The notes: a model not told the origin generated them from the sequence alone. A DNA stretch of 64,000 nt from Microvirga puerhi (GCF_020089865.1 NZ_JAIRBM010000004.1:124001-188000), one strand, 5' to 3'; counted from the first letter of the stretch, positions 35,701 to 44,155 are shown. A program made the numbers and translations.

Positions 35701-36906
35701 CTACAAACCGAACCGGGCCAGCACCTCGCGGAAACTTGAGAGAGGACCGCTGGCAAAGATGACCCGCCCTGTGCGACCGATTGCGCATGAGAGATCCGGA
35801 TCACTTGTCAGGTTCGGCACATCGAGGGCGACGTCGAACCGGCTCAGATGCTCCGCACTCGGACCGATGGCGAGGGTCGCATAAAGGCCTGAGGCACCAG
35901 AGCCCCCAAGGCGTGTTATGGTGGCGTCGAAGACTCTCTGGTCCGCATTGAGACGGAACTGCGCCGGCATGCCGACTTTGAGGCGGGAATAAACGGTCTC
36001 ACTCACGCTGGCAGTCACCATGGTCGTAGAGCAATCCACAAGGCGCATCAGATCCTGACCACGATTCACATATTCTCCGCCGCTGACCAGAAAGTTCCAG
36101 ACGATGCTTGGCTGGTCGGTGTTCAATTCAGCGGATGTGAGTTTGTTGACGCGCACCCGCTCGGCAGATACCTGCTCGCTCCCTTGCCTGAGGCGCATCT
36201 CGACTTGCCGCGACTCCGCCGCCAACTCCGCCAAACGCAGGTCGAACTCGCGGATCCGCTGCGTCGACGAGGGTGCATCGTTGTAGGAATCACCGATGAA
36301 GACGCCATTCTTCGCCGCGGCAAGCTCAGTCGACAGAAAATTGTAGCGCTGCTGCGTGCCCTGGATGTCCTGTTGAGCGACATCGTAATCTGCCTTGGCC
36401 TTGTCGAGGGTGATGTTCGTCTGCAAGCCGCGGTCATTGAGGGAGATCGTCCGCTTCAAGGCACTGTCGGCCTCGCGTAGCTTGGCTGCAGCGCTTTCCT
36501 GTGCAGCCTGGGCCTCGCCGATCCGCGCTTCGATCTGTCGGACGCGACCTTCCTTATAGTCGTTTGCCTGCGCCTGCATGATCTTGCGCGCCTCGGTCAC
36601 GGCAGAAATCTGAGCCGCAATCCGTTGCCGGTCGATCTCCAGTGCGGACTGGGCACGCTCAAGGTCAATCAGGCGAGCGGTGTCAAAGCGGTCATCCGTG
36701 ATATGAGCGACGGATTCCTCAGGCGAGACATGCGCACCAATGTTGCGCACCGCGAAATTCACGACGCCCTCCACGGGGGCTCGCAGAACAGCTATGCGCG
36801 CATTGACAGTGGCATCTGCACTCGTGCCGGCCAAGTGCTCGCCAACAACAATATAAAGACCTCCAATGAGGAGGACCGCTCCAAGAAAAATACGTAAGCG
36901 CTTCAT
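35701..36906 (-). CDS. HlyD-like membrane fusion protein, BgsB-like
   Basis: 401-residue periplasmic adaptor anchored by one N-terminal helix (about 5-24). The biotinyl-lipoyl half-motifs are split around a long coiled coil: VLRAPVEGVVNFAVRNIGAHV (about 44-64) and the C-terminal SGGEYVNRGQDLMRLVDC; between them coiled coil covers about 75-175 and 215-262. It forms a one-base-gapped pair with the GT2 synthase, in the order bgsB-bgsA known in Sinorhizobium meliloti, where the partner is needed for glucan export. It would help to pass the glucan across the periplasm. It lacks an outer-membrane partner gene in this window. Confidence 0.88.
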   Translation of the reverse strand: MKRLRIFLGAVLLIGGLYIVVGEHLAGTSADATVNARIAVLRAPVEGVVNFAVRNIGAHVSPEESVAHITDDRFDTARLIDLERAQSALEIDRQRIAAQISAVTEARKIMQAQANDYKEGRVRQIEARIGEAQAAQESAAAKLREADSALKRTISLNDRGLQTNITLDKAKADYDVAQQDIQGTQQRYNFLSTELAAAKNGVFIGDSYNDAPSSTQRIREFDLRLAELAAESRQVEMRLRQGSEQVSAERVRVNKLTSAELNTDQPSIVWNFLVSGGEYVNRGQDLMRLVDCSTTMVTASVSETVYSRLKVGMPAQFRLNADQRVFDATITRLGGSGASGLYATLAIGPSAEHLSRFDVALDVPNLTSDPDLSCAIGRTGRVIFASGPLSSFREVLARFGL

Positions 36907-37409
36907 CGTCTAATAGAGCCACAGTGTAACCGCGCTGAGCGGCGCTTGATCAATCCAAGCCTAGCCTTTTCGTTCCGGGAAATCCACGGATTGTCAATAC
37001 ACCTTGCAATATTAGAGCCAGCTTGGAGCAAAGCAGCGACCGTATTTCTCCGCCTACACTTTATGGCGGACATAATACAACCTAACCAATAAGTGCGCTC
37101 ATGGAAGATTGGTTCCTAACGATGGGAACAAAAAGAAGAAAAATCGCTAAATCTTTGGATTTCAGTCTTCGATTCTTATAGTTGCCGAAGAAACTATATT
37201 ACTCTGGCGTCATGACTTGGCGGATCTTGCGAAAGTTAGAGACTCAGGCGCGCTTAGACGGCGAAGCCAACCAGCTCTTGATCAAGATATCGCAGTCCGC
37301 CGCCTCACCTTTCGGCTTTTCGTCCGCCGGTTTGCGTTGCAGCGCAATGTTGCTCTGCATCGGAACCGAGCCAGATTGGCAGAAATTTAGTTCATTGGAT
37401 TGCAGCGTC
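36907..37409. other. AT-rich intergenic region upstream of the glucan operon
   Basis: 503 bases between the minus-strand HlyD start and the clpP stop, visibly less GC-rich than the surroundings around 37000-37200. It must contain the promoter and any control sites of the glucan operon. A frame at 37182-37433 has no ribosome site or family likeness. GTTCC/GGAAC arms flank a 7-base spacer near 37110-37128. I see nothing else. Confidence 0.5.
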
Positions 37410-38045
37410 TCAGAGATCTTCCTTGGGCGGTAGGTTCGGGCGTTGGTCGAGCACGGCATCGATCAGACCAAAGGCCTTGGCTTGGTCGGCCGACATATAG
37501 TTGTCGCGATCGAGTGCGCGTTCCACAGCGTCGTAATCCTGACCGGTATGCTTCATATAGATCTCGATGATCCGCCGCTTCAGCGCCTCGCTCTCCCGTG
37601 CATGGATCATGATATCCGTTACCTGCCCCTGATAGCCGCCGGACGGCTGGTGAACCAGAATGCGGCTGTTGGCCAGCGCGAAGCGGTGGCCGGCCTCTCC
37701 TGCCGTCAGCAGGACCGAACCCATGGAGCCGGCCTGCCCGACGCATAGCGTCGTCACCGGACAACGGATGAACTGCATCGTGTCGTATACGGAAAATCCC
37801 GAAGTCACGACGCCGCCCGGAGAATTGATGTAGAACGAGATCTCCTTCTTCGGATTTTCGGCCTCGAGAAAGAGGAGCTGCGCCACGATCAGGGACGCTG
37901 AGGTATCATCGACCGGGCCAGTCAGAAAGACGATACGCTCGCGCAACAGCCGGGAGTAAATGTCGAAAGAGCGCTCGCCCCTGTTCGACTGCTCGACCAC
38001 CATCGGGACCAGCATACTGCTATAGAGCGCAACAGGATCTCTCAT
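37410..38045 (-). CDS. clpP: ClpP-type serine protease (orphan paralogue)
   Basis: 211-residue proteolytic subunit of Clp protease. The triad is intact: Ser107 in GQAGSMGS, His132 in VHQPSGG, Asp181 in [11 protein letters not shown]; the hydrophobic N-terminal [31 protein letters not shown] segments are typical. The usual GQAASM has become GQAGSM. It is not next to clpX or tig, so it is probably a second clpP copy, as common in alphaproteobacteria, rather than the housekeeping one. It could form mixed rings or serve a stress-specific ATPase. Confidence 0.93.
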   Translation of the reverse strand: MRDPVALYSSMLVPMVVEQSNRGERSFDIYSRLLRERIVFLTGPVDDTSASLIVAQLLFLEAENPKKEISFYINSPGGVVTSGFSVYDTMQFIRCPVTTLCVGQAGSMGSVLLTAGEAGHRFALANSRILVHQPSGGYQGQVTDIMIHARESEALKRRIIEIYMKHTGQDYDAVERALDRDNYMSADQAKAFGLIDAVLDQRPNLPPKEDL

Positions 38046-38128
38046 CGATCATTCTCCATGTAACCAGGCAACGCTTCGCCATCTCCAGCGTCGCGGAGCA
38101 CACTTGAAAGGATAGGCCAGACAGGACG

Positions 38129-38614
38129 TTAGGCGGCGCAGCGCAAAACAATCCCTGTGGTCTGCAAAACCCGCGTCATCGATCTCGCGGCTCGCAGCAA
38201 CGAACGCCGCCGATTACCATGCGCCGACAGCGTGAAGGATTTCGCACTCTGAATGACCGGTAACCCGCTATGGATCACTCGCAAATGGGTGCCACCGGTG
38301 TGTGTCTCGGCAATCTCGAACGTCACCACCGAGTCGACAGGAGACACATCCTGATCGGGCGAGTGGATACGCCAGGAATACGACAGGCGCTGGCCGGGAG
38401 ACGCATCCAGAACCTTGCACTCAACGGTCCCGCCGGCCTCGGGAGCCTGAACTTCGAAGGCCGTGCCGGCACGGGGCTCCAAAGTGTTGGGACCGAGCCA
38501 TTCGGCGACGATCTCTTTTGTGCAGAGCGCACGCCATACTTTCTCCGGCGGCTCGTCCAGGTCGCATTCGACTGTGATGGATCGTGTTCTCAGGCTCATG
38601 TCTTCATCGATCAT
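38129..38614 (-). CDS. SRPBCC/AHSA1 family protein
   Basis: 161-residue START-like (Aha1 C-terminal type) protein. The N-terminal half has RSITVECDLDEPPEKVWRALC and EIVAEWLGPN, the middle strand pattern GGTVECKVLDASPGQRLSYSW, all typical of the activator-of-Hsp90-ATPase-1-like family. The C-terminus past about residue 130 (FTLSAHGNRRRSLLRAARS) is less usual: the family normally has a long closing helix with W-x-x-L-L. This may be a frameshifted or diverged end. It overlaps the ArsR gene by four bases, a frequent pairing of ArsR with SRPBCC. Confidence 0.85.
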   Translation of the reverse strand: MIDEDMSLRTRSITVECDLDEPPEKVWRALCTKEIVAEWLGPNTLEPRAGTAFEVQAPEAGGTVECKVLDASPGQRLSYSWRIHSPDQDVSPVDSVVTFEIAETHTGGTHLRVIHSGLPVIQSAKSFTLSAHGNRRRSLLRAARSMTRVLQTTGIVLRCAA

Positions 38615-38934
38615 CGATCCATCCTTTTGAGCACATCCTTGAGCTTTTCGACCTTCTCCGGCCAGAAGCTGCGGTAGCGGTCGACCCAGTTGACCAGCGG
38701 CGCAAGTCCGTTCGGGTTGGCCTTGTAATACGCGAAGCGGCCCTCTCGTCGCTCCTCGACGAGGCCGGCATTCCGCAATGCCGCCAAATGCTGCGAAATC
38801 GCAGGTTGAGATACCGCGAAGCTGTCCTTCAGCTCGGATACGCTCAACTCCTGCCCGACCAGCCGCTCGAAAACGGCACGGCGGGTCGGATCGGACAAAA
38901 TGCGAAAGACCTCAGCTTCGATCATGCCAAACAT
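38611..38934 (-). CDS. ArsR family transcriptional regulator
   Basis: 107-residue winged-helix repressor without visible metal-binding cysteines, so not an arsenic sensor. The HTH is in ELSVSELKDSFAVSQPAISQHLAALRNAGLVEERREGR (written over residues 29-66). It belongs to the SRPBCC-linked ArsR group. ATG 38934 and ATG 38925 (MIEAEVF) are both possible starts; a dyad covers the first, which favours the second. Stop overlaps the SRPBCC start (ATGA). It probably represses its own operon. Confidence 0.92.
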   Translation of the reverse strand: MFGMIEAEVFRILSDPTRRAVFERLVGQELSVSELKDSFAVSQPAISQHLAALRNAGLVEERREGRFAYYKANPNGLAPLVNWVDRYRSFWPEKVEKLKDVLKRMDR

Positions 38935-38951
38935 ATAAGCACATACTTATA
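38934..38951. promoter_or_regulatory. ArsR autoregulatory operator (inverted repeat)
   Basis: TATAAG - CACATA - CTTATA: 6-base perfect arms with 6-base spacer, directly upstream of the ArsR coding start. Placement at the promoter and dyad geometry fit an ArsR repressor site. It may overlap the -10 element and the start point, so the message may be nearly leaderless (no ribosome site is seen). Confidence 0.6.
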
Positions 38952-39004
38952 CGATAGACAATCTCATTCTGCGATCGCAGGACGGTCGCTCCAGGTGCAG
39001 CCCA

Positions 39005-39424
39005 TTAAGCCCGCCAAAACTCCGCGGCGCTCTCCGGAAAAGTCGACAGAATCAGCGAAAATGCGTCCCGGTCGACATGTCGCCAAAGGGCCGCGGCAAC
39101 ATCCAGAATGGCGCTATCGGGAGCGAAGTTGTGGTGCTGCCGAACGAATTGAACTTCGCGGGTCAAACTTGGACGATCGTCGAAGGGCCGCTTCGGTTCC
39201 CGAGGATCCCATTCCGCGACGAAGATCGCGCGAAGGATTGGCGGAAGCACGCCTGCGAAGCGAATGTTCTCTTCGACATCGAGGCGGCGGCGAAAGACAA
39301 GAAGAACGGCCTGAACCATCGTGTAGGTTTGGTTGCGCGTTGCAAGACCCGCCTCGCTGCGTGCATCTGCAAGGAAGCGCTCGAAGTCTTCCGAAGCGTG
39401 TTGGTATTCCATGGGTATCGTCAT
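39005..39424 (-). CDS. DUF2267 domain protein
   Basis: 139-residue small helical protein. Family segments: FERFLADARSEAGLATRNQTYTMVQAVLLVFRRRL (over residues 14-48) and the HHNFAPDSAILDVAAALWRHVD near the end. DUF2267 proteins are common in Rhizobiales near general-stress genes; function unknown. It could start at MTIPMEY (39424) or one Met later. It stands alone, 71 bases downstream of the ArsR start region on the other side of that divergent promoter gap. Confidence 0.85.
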   Translation of the reverse strand: MTIPMEYQHASEDFERFLADARSEAGLATRNQTYTMVQAVLLVFRRRLDVEENIRFAGVLPPILRAIFVAEWDPREPKRPFDDRPSLTREVQFVRQHHNFAPDSAILDVAAALWRHVDRDAFSLILSTFPESAAEFWRA

Positions 39425-39525
39425 AATCGCCCACGCTCGCGGAAGAGTGCCAGCAAATCAAGAGAGGCGCTGAGGCGAAGTTGACGGATAGGCAACTTAA
39501 ACGACGCGTTCGTGAGGAATGCCAC

Positions 39526-39550
39526 GGCGCGGTCAGCGGGCGACCGCGCC
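39526..39550 (-). terminator. Hairpin after the RTX protease gene
   Basis: 9-base arms GGCGCGGTC (39526-39534) and GACCGCGCC (39542-39550) with a 7-base loop, 16 bases past the protease stop in its direction. No T-run follows, as with most terminators of this GC-rich sequence. Confidence 0.55.
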
Positions 39551-39566
39551 GTTGAGCGCAACACCC

Positions 39567-40976
39567 TTAGATGATCAGAAAGTCATTCGCTGTCATCTTC
39601 AGGCCCTTGTTGACCTGCGCAAATTGAATCGGTGCCGCACGACCAGTTCCATCCGGATCGTAGGAGATCAAGCCCGTCGATGCATTGTAGATGACGCGAT
39701 CCGAAGCATCATGCGCCTTCGTGCCTGTCCAGAACTCCGCCGGATCGAGAAAACCGGGGTTCCCGAGCGCCGTGAAGACGGCATCGTCGAGCATGATCGT
39801 GTCGTCGGCCACGTTGAAGTCGGTAATGCGGTCGACGTTCGTCGTGCCATTCGGCTTCGTATTGAACACGAAGGCATCGTCGCCGAGGCCGCCTGTGAGG
39901 GTATCGTTGCCGTCGCCGCCGATCAGCGTGTCATTGTTGTCAAGGCCGTATAAGCGATCATTGCCACTACCACCTCTCAAGACATTGGCGGCCGCATTGC
40001 CTGTGATGGTATCATTCCCCGTTCCGCCCGTCGCATTCTCGATGAGCGAGCGCGGATCGCCGTCGTAAAGAAGCGCGTTTGCGATGTTGCCCTGCGCTTT
40101 GTGACCGCTGCCGAGCTGCGCCAACTGCATCTGTGACAAGGTCGACCAAGCGCCGGGACGAAGATCAACGGAGAGATTCGTGGTGTAGTTCGACAGGTCG
40201 TAGGTATCGACTCCGCCGCCATCCCAGATCGTCTCGAAGATGCGGTCTGCGCCCGGTATTCCCTGCCCTTTCCCATTGATGAAGGTCTGTCCCGTCACAG
40301 GGTCGAACCGATAGACGGTGTTCTCATCATGAGTAGAGAAGTTTGCGCCATATAGATGCTGCAGCGCAGCGATATCGTCCATCATCAGAGACTGAGCATA
40401 ACCCCACGTCTCGTTTTCCACATACTGTCCCGCGGCGCCAACATATGACCGATACGTCATGACGGAGTATTCCATCGAGTCATGCGCATATGGCAGGGCA
40501 CCATAGACATTTGTCTCGTTGCCGTGTTTCAGACCCAGGGCGTGCCCCAGTTCATGAAGCAGGGTGTAATAGCCATAGTTGCCGAGCTGAGGCGAATCGT
40601 ACCAGCCATTCGCCGTGCCGAGCCAGGTGTCTCCAGCCTCGGCATAATCGGATGGCGTGTAGGTCCAGGCGGAGGACGGAGAAGCCGACATGGCCATGCG
40701 CAGGGTCGCATGGCTCGTGGCTGTTTCCGTTAGGGGTGTAAACGTGACGTTCGCCACGTCGGAGACGGAAGCCAGCACGACCGTTGCAGCGGCGATTTGC
40801 TGGGCGTTGAGGGCTTTAAAGCCGTTCTGCGGCTCACCCAGGCCATAAGCCTGACCATAGAAGGATGCGTTGGTTGGAAAGCTATACGTGAGGTTCTGCG
40901 TATCCCACATCAGCCCTGAGAAGAGAGCATCGATGTCCTGATTGCCGGTACGCTCGACTGGAATCGTTCCCGTCAT
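39567..40976 (-). CDS. Serralysin-type M10 metalloprotease with RTX repeats
   Basis: 469-residue extracellular zinc protease. The zinc motif HELGHALGLKH (His141, Glu142, His145, His151) and the Met-turn SVMTY (171-175; Tyr175 is the serralysin-type fifth ligand) are intact. Calcium-binding nonapeptide repeats (GGxGNDxLx type) occupy about 317-366, and the tail ends NDFLII, a type I secretion signal. There is no signal peptide. No inhibitor or type I exporter gene is next to it, unlike classical serralysin operons. The C-terminal 100 residues resemble those of the glycosidase at 60814. A short pro-region of about 20 residues is likely. Confidence 0.93.
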   Translation of the reverse strand: MTGTIPVERTGNQDIDALFSGLMWDTQNLTYSFPTNASFYGQAYGLGEPQNGFKALNAQQIAAATVVLASVSDVANVTFTPLTETATSHATLRMAMSASPSSAWTYTPSDYAEAGDTWLGTANGWYDSPQLGNYGYYTLLHELGHALGLKHGNETNVYGALPYAHDSMEYSVMTYRSYVGAAGQYVENETWGYAQSLMMDDIAALQHLYGANFSTHDENTVYRFDPVTGQTFINGKGQGIPGADRIFETIWDGGGVDTYDLSNYTTNLSVDLRPGAWSTLSQMQLAQLGSGHKAQGNIANALLYDGDPRSLIENATGGTGNDTITGNAAANVLRGGSGNDRLYGLDNNDTLIGGDGNDTLTGGLGDDAFVFNTKPNGTTNVDRITDFNVADDTIMLDDAVFTALGNPGFLDPAEFWTGTKAHDASDRVIYNASTGLISYDPDGTGRAAPIQFAQVNKGLKMTANDFLII

Positions 40977-41275
40977 TGTGGCTCCTTTGCAGTCCTGGAC
41001 GGGAAAGGCTACGAAAGTTCGCGCGAAGAAACATAACTCTTACGGGGTATAAACTGCGCTAAATCACTGCAGGATATTGAGAATTCCGACCCATCCCGAG
41101 TTTGAAACGGGTCACTGCCGGACCATAGGCACAGGTGCAGGCAGCAAATCCTTTTTCGAGGCGGCTCCCCTGGAAGCAGGGTGATTCGGCACAACCAGCA
41201 GGGGACGAGGAGATCTCCACCGTTCATGTCCGAAAACCGCGAGCGTCCGGGCGCCGACAATGGCAAGATAGTCGC
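40977..41275. other. Divergent promoter region between RTX protease and Ada-AlkA
   Basis: 299 bases holding the promoters of two divergent genes. The part next to the protease (41035-41090) is AT-rich. Open frames here (minus 41009-41317, plus from 41135) lack ribosome sites and family likeness. No operator is certain; an Ada-type box for the fusion gene would be expected here. Confidence 0.5.
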
Positions 41276-42757
41276 ATGACCCAACTCGACCCCCAAGTCT
41301 GCTACCGAGCCCTGCAATCCCGGGACCGCCGCTTCGACGGGCGGCTTTTCGTCGGCGTCACGTCCACGGGTATCTACTGCCGTCCGATCTGCCCGGCATC
41401 TACGGCGAAGTTCGAGAATTGCCGTTTCTACCTCTCTGCAGCCGCAGCACAGGAGGCGGGCTTCCGTCCCTGCCTGCGTTGTCGACCCGAGACCGCGCCC
41501 GACCTAGGCTCCTGGCGAGGAACATCCAACACCGTGTCCCGTGGCTTGGTCCTGATCGCCGAGGGCGCGCTCGATGGCGAAGGGGCGAGCGTGGAAGTTC
41601 TTGCCGAACGGCTGGGTCTTGGCGAACGCCAATTGCGGCGCCTCTTTCAGGAGCACCTTGGCGTTTCGCCCATTGCCGTAGCGCAAACCCGGCGCATTCT
41701 CTTCGCCAAACAGCTGATCCACGACACGCGGCTTCCCATGTCCGAGGTTGCCCTGGCCGCTGGCTTCGGAAGCGTCCGCCGCTTCAATGAGACGTTCCAG
41801 AACCTATACCGGCGTCCTCCGAGCGCGATCCGCAAGCGGAGCATCAGTGCACTTCCCGAAGGCTCTGCCGCGACGACAGGCGTGACGGTCCGGCTTCGCT
41901 ACCGCGCTCCGTACGATTGGGATGCCATGCTGTCGTTTCTGAAGGCTCGCGCCATCGATGGTGTGGAGTGCGTCGAAGGCGGAATCTATCGACGGACCGT
42001 CCTCCTGGATGGCCAGGCTGGGACGATTGCAATCTTGCACCTCCCGGAAAAGGAGAGCCTCGAAGCCGTCATTCGTTTTCCCGAGGTCCGTGCGTTGCCT
42101 GCTATCGTAGCGCGGATCCGGCGTGTGTTCGATCTGGGTGCCGATATCATGACCGTCTCGAACCATCTGGCGCGGGATCCGCATCTCGCACGGTTGATCG
42201 AGGCACGACCGGGACTTCGTGTTCCTGGAGGCTGGGACGGTTTCGAGGTGGCCATGCGCGCCATTCTCGGGCAGCAGGTCTCGGTTAAAGCGGGTCGACA
42301 ACTTGGCAGCAAGCTCGCGCGCATCTGCGGAACGACGCTTGTAACACCTCACGGAGAAGGACTTGCCCTCACCTTTCCGACAGCAGCTCAAGTGACGGAC
42401 GCGGATCTGAGTTCGCTTGGGATGCCATTGGCCCGTAAGTCCGCCTTGAAGGCTGTTGCCGAGGCCGCCGTCGCCGATCCATACCTCTTCCAGCCCCTTG
42501 CCACCGTGGAAGAGACAGTCGCCCGGCTGAGTGCAATCCGCGGAATTGGCGAATGGACTGCGCATTACATTGCCCTGCGGGCCGTGCGCGAACCCGACGC
42601 CTTTCCTGCCAGCGATATCGGGCTATTGCGCGGCGCCGCAGGCGAGGATGGGGTCAGACCCTCCCCTCTGGAGCTGCAGAAGCGCGCAGAGGCCTGGCGC
42701 CCATGGCGCGCCTATGCTGCTCAGCATCTCTGGGCTGCTGACAGCAAGAGCGCATAG
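41276..42757 (+). CDS. Ada regulator / AlkA DNA-3-methyladenine glycosylase fusion
   Basis: 493-residue alkylation-repair protein. Zn-cysteine Ada domain: Cys35 and Cys39 in YCRPICP, Cys66 and Cys69 in PCLRC; Cys35 is the methyl acceptor for methylphosphotriesters. An AraC-type HTH follows (about 90-190: RQLRRLFQEHLGVSPIAVAQTRR, FGSVRRFNETF). From about 205 the AlkA N-terminal and HhH-GPD domains follow, with GIGEWTAHYIALR and catalytic Asp447 in PASDIGLLRG. Methyl damage sensing and glycosylase are thus in one chain. The O6-methylguanine transferase domain of classical Ada is missing. ATG 41276 chosen because the upstream extension shows no likeness. Confidence 0.95.
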   Translation: MTQLDPQVCYRALQSRDRRFDGRLFVGVTSTGIYCRPICPASTAKFENCRFYLSAAAAQEAGFRPCLRCRPETAPDLGSWRGTSNTVSRGLVLIAEGALDGEGASVEVLAERLGLGERQLRRLFQEHLGVSPIAVAQTRRILFAKQLIHDTRLPMSEVALAAGFGSVRRFNETFQNLYRRPPSAIRKRSISALPEGSAATTGVTVRLRYRAPYDWDAMLSFLKARAIDGVECVEGGIYRRTVLLDGQAGTIAILHLPEKESLEAVIRFPEVRALPAIVARIRRVFDLGADIMTVSNHLARDPHLARLIEARPGLRVPGGWDGFEVAMRAILGQQVSVKAGRQLGSKLARICGTTLVTPHGEGLALTFPTAAQVTDADLSSLGMPLARKSALKAVAEAAVADPYLFQPLATVEETVARLSAIRGIGEWTAHYIALRAVREPDAFPASDIGLLRGAAGEDGVRPSPLELQKRAEAWRPWRAYAAQHLWAADSKSA

Positions 42758-42850
42758 AGATAGCTTACGCGAACATTCATATCCTCACCGATCCACTTTC
42801 TTCATCGTCGCGCTTTGACTTCTTCGACTTGTCTTGCACCGGAGCCTCGC

Positions 42851-43666
42851 ATGAACGCACGTCCCGACGCCGCCACTCTCTTCCACCGTCTTCATCAGGG
42901 GCCTGAGCTCCTGATCCTCGCCAATGCATGGGACGCCGGAACGGCGCGCCTGATGGAAAGCCTCGGCAGCAAGGCGATCGCAACGACGAGCGCCGGCGTC
43001 GCATGGGCCAACGGCTATGCGGATGGCGACACGCTCCCCGTTGATCGCCTCGTCGCAACCATTGAGTCGATCACGCGGGTCGTCAGCGTTCCGGTCAGCA
43101 CGGATATCGAAGGCGGCTATTCCGATGATCCGACAGAGGTCGGCAAGCTCGTTTCCCGGATCGTCGATGCCGGGGTAGTTGGGATCAACATCGAGGATGG
43201 AGCGGCTCCGCCCGACTTGCTCTGCGCCAAGATCGAGAAAGCACGGAGCGCTGCAGAGGCGCGCGGCATCAATCTGTTCATCAATGCTCGCACCGACGTC
43301 TACCTGCGCTCTCTCGCGCCGCAGGAGAAGCGCGTGGAGGAAACACTGTCGCGCGCCAGACGCTATCGCGATGCAGGTGCAAGCGGCATTTTCGTTCCAG
43401 GTGCAACGGCTTCGGAGGATATCCGGCAGGTTGCCGCCGGCACCGATCTGCCGCTCAACCTGATGGCGCGCCCCAACCTTCCCGATGCCAGCGAGCTGCT
43501 GAGGTTCGGCGCACGGCGGCTCAGCGCCGGTTCCGCGCTCTCCGAAGCGCTGCTCAGTCAGCTCGCAACATTGGCGCGCTCCTTCCTTGAGACGGGAAAT
43601 TCGAACGCAATCTGCATTGCGGCCAAGTCCTATGGCGAGATCAATACTTTGATGTCGCCACGCTGA
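42851..43666 (+). CDS. Isocitrate lyase / PEP mutase family protein
   Basis: 271-residue TIM-barrel enzyme of the ICL/PEPM superfamily. Motifs: LILANAWDAGTARLMESLG (about 21-39), TTSAGVAWANGYADG, DIEGGYSD (Mg-binding), GVVGINIEDG, INARTDVYL. The pattern, lacking the KKCGH loop of true isocitrate lyase, matches the carboxyphosphonoenolpyruvate mutase / oxaloacetase-like subgroup whose substrate is rarely known. ATG 42851 has GGAG seven bases upstream; an earlier ATG 42815 would add twelve untypical residues. It lies 93 bases after the Ada-AlkA gene; a shared transcript is possible but unproven. Confidence 0.93.
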   Translation: MNARPDAATLFHRLHQGPELLILANAWDAGTARLMESLGSKAIATTSAGVAWANGYADGDTLPVDRLVATIESITRVVSVPVSTDIEGGYSDDPTEVGKLVSRIVDAGVVGINIEDGAAPPDLLCAKIEKARSAAEARGINLFINARTDVYLRSLAPQEKRVEETLSRARRYRDAGASGIFVPGATASEDIRQVAAGTDLPLNLMARPNLPDASELLRFGARRLSAGSALSEALLSQLATLARSFLETGNSNAICIAAKSYGEINTLMSPR

Positions 43667-43830
43667 GTAACACGGCCAGACCACGGCATTCTCACGGGTC
43701 GCACGCACATCATCGTTAAGCCGGAGGGAACCGAGAGCCTACGAACGCATTCAGAATTGGTTCAGTGGCAACCGACGATTCTCGGAGCCACAACAGCCCG
43801 GATGAGCGGGCCGACCATGTGGAGAATTCC

Positions 43831-44142
43831 ATGTTGAATCGCGTTGCTTTGGTCTCTCTGACATTTGCGGGCGCTCTGATTGCCGCAGGTCCTGCAGGCG
43901 CGCAGCCCTATGGGTATCCCGACGATGGCGGCTACTACTACGGTCCCGGCCCTCGCTATGCGCCGCCGCGCTATCGCGACATGGACGAGTATCCGCCGCC
44001 GCGGCCTGTTCGGCGCGGCCCATGGGATTGCAATGCCAGCCGCTGCATCAATGTCGCGACCGGAGAGTTGTGGGAATCCACCTGCAATTATCGCGGCTGC
44101 TTCCCGTTGAGACCGGCACGACAGCGCGGATATGGTTGGTAG
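43831..44142 (+). CDS. Small secreted cysteine-containing protein
   Basis: 103-residue exported protein. The signal peptide covers about 1-24 (ALIAAGPAGA). The mature part begins with a Tyr/Gly/Pro-rich linker (YGYPDDGGYYYGPGP), then a basic proline segment, and closes with a four-cysteine module: W-D-C, S-R-C, S-T-C, R-G-C spaced over about residues 68-92. This fits two disulfide bonds and a tiny periplasmic or surface fold. ATG 43831 has GGAG nine bases upstream. I do not recognise a family with a function; similar proteins are frequent in Methylobacterium/Bradyrhizobium. Confidence 0.75.
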   Translation: MLNRVALVSLTFAGALIAAGPAGAQPYGYPDDGGYYYGPGPRYAPPRYRDMDEYPPPRPVRRGPWDCNASRCINVATGELWESTCNYRGCFPLRPARQRGYGW

Positions 44143-44155
44143 CGCATCACACGGA

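Noticed and set aside
37182-37433. 83-codon frame upstream of the glucan operon
   Set aside because: No ribosome site, overlaps the clpP end, no family likeness.
41009-41317. 102-codon minus frame in the protease/Ada-AlkA gap
   Set aside because: Overlaps the start of the Ada-AlkA gene, no ribosome site or family likeness; not a serralysin inhibitor (no signal peptide).
42785-43708. 307-codon minus frame across the isocitrate lyase-like gene
   Set aside because: The plus-strand gene has complete motifs; the minus product has none.
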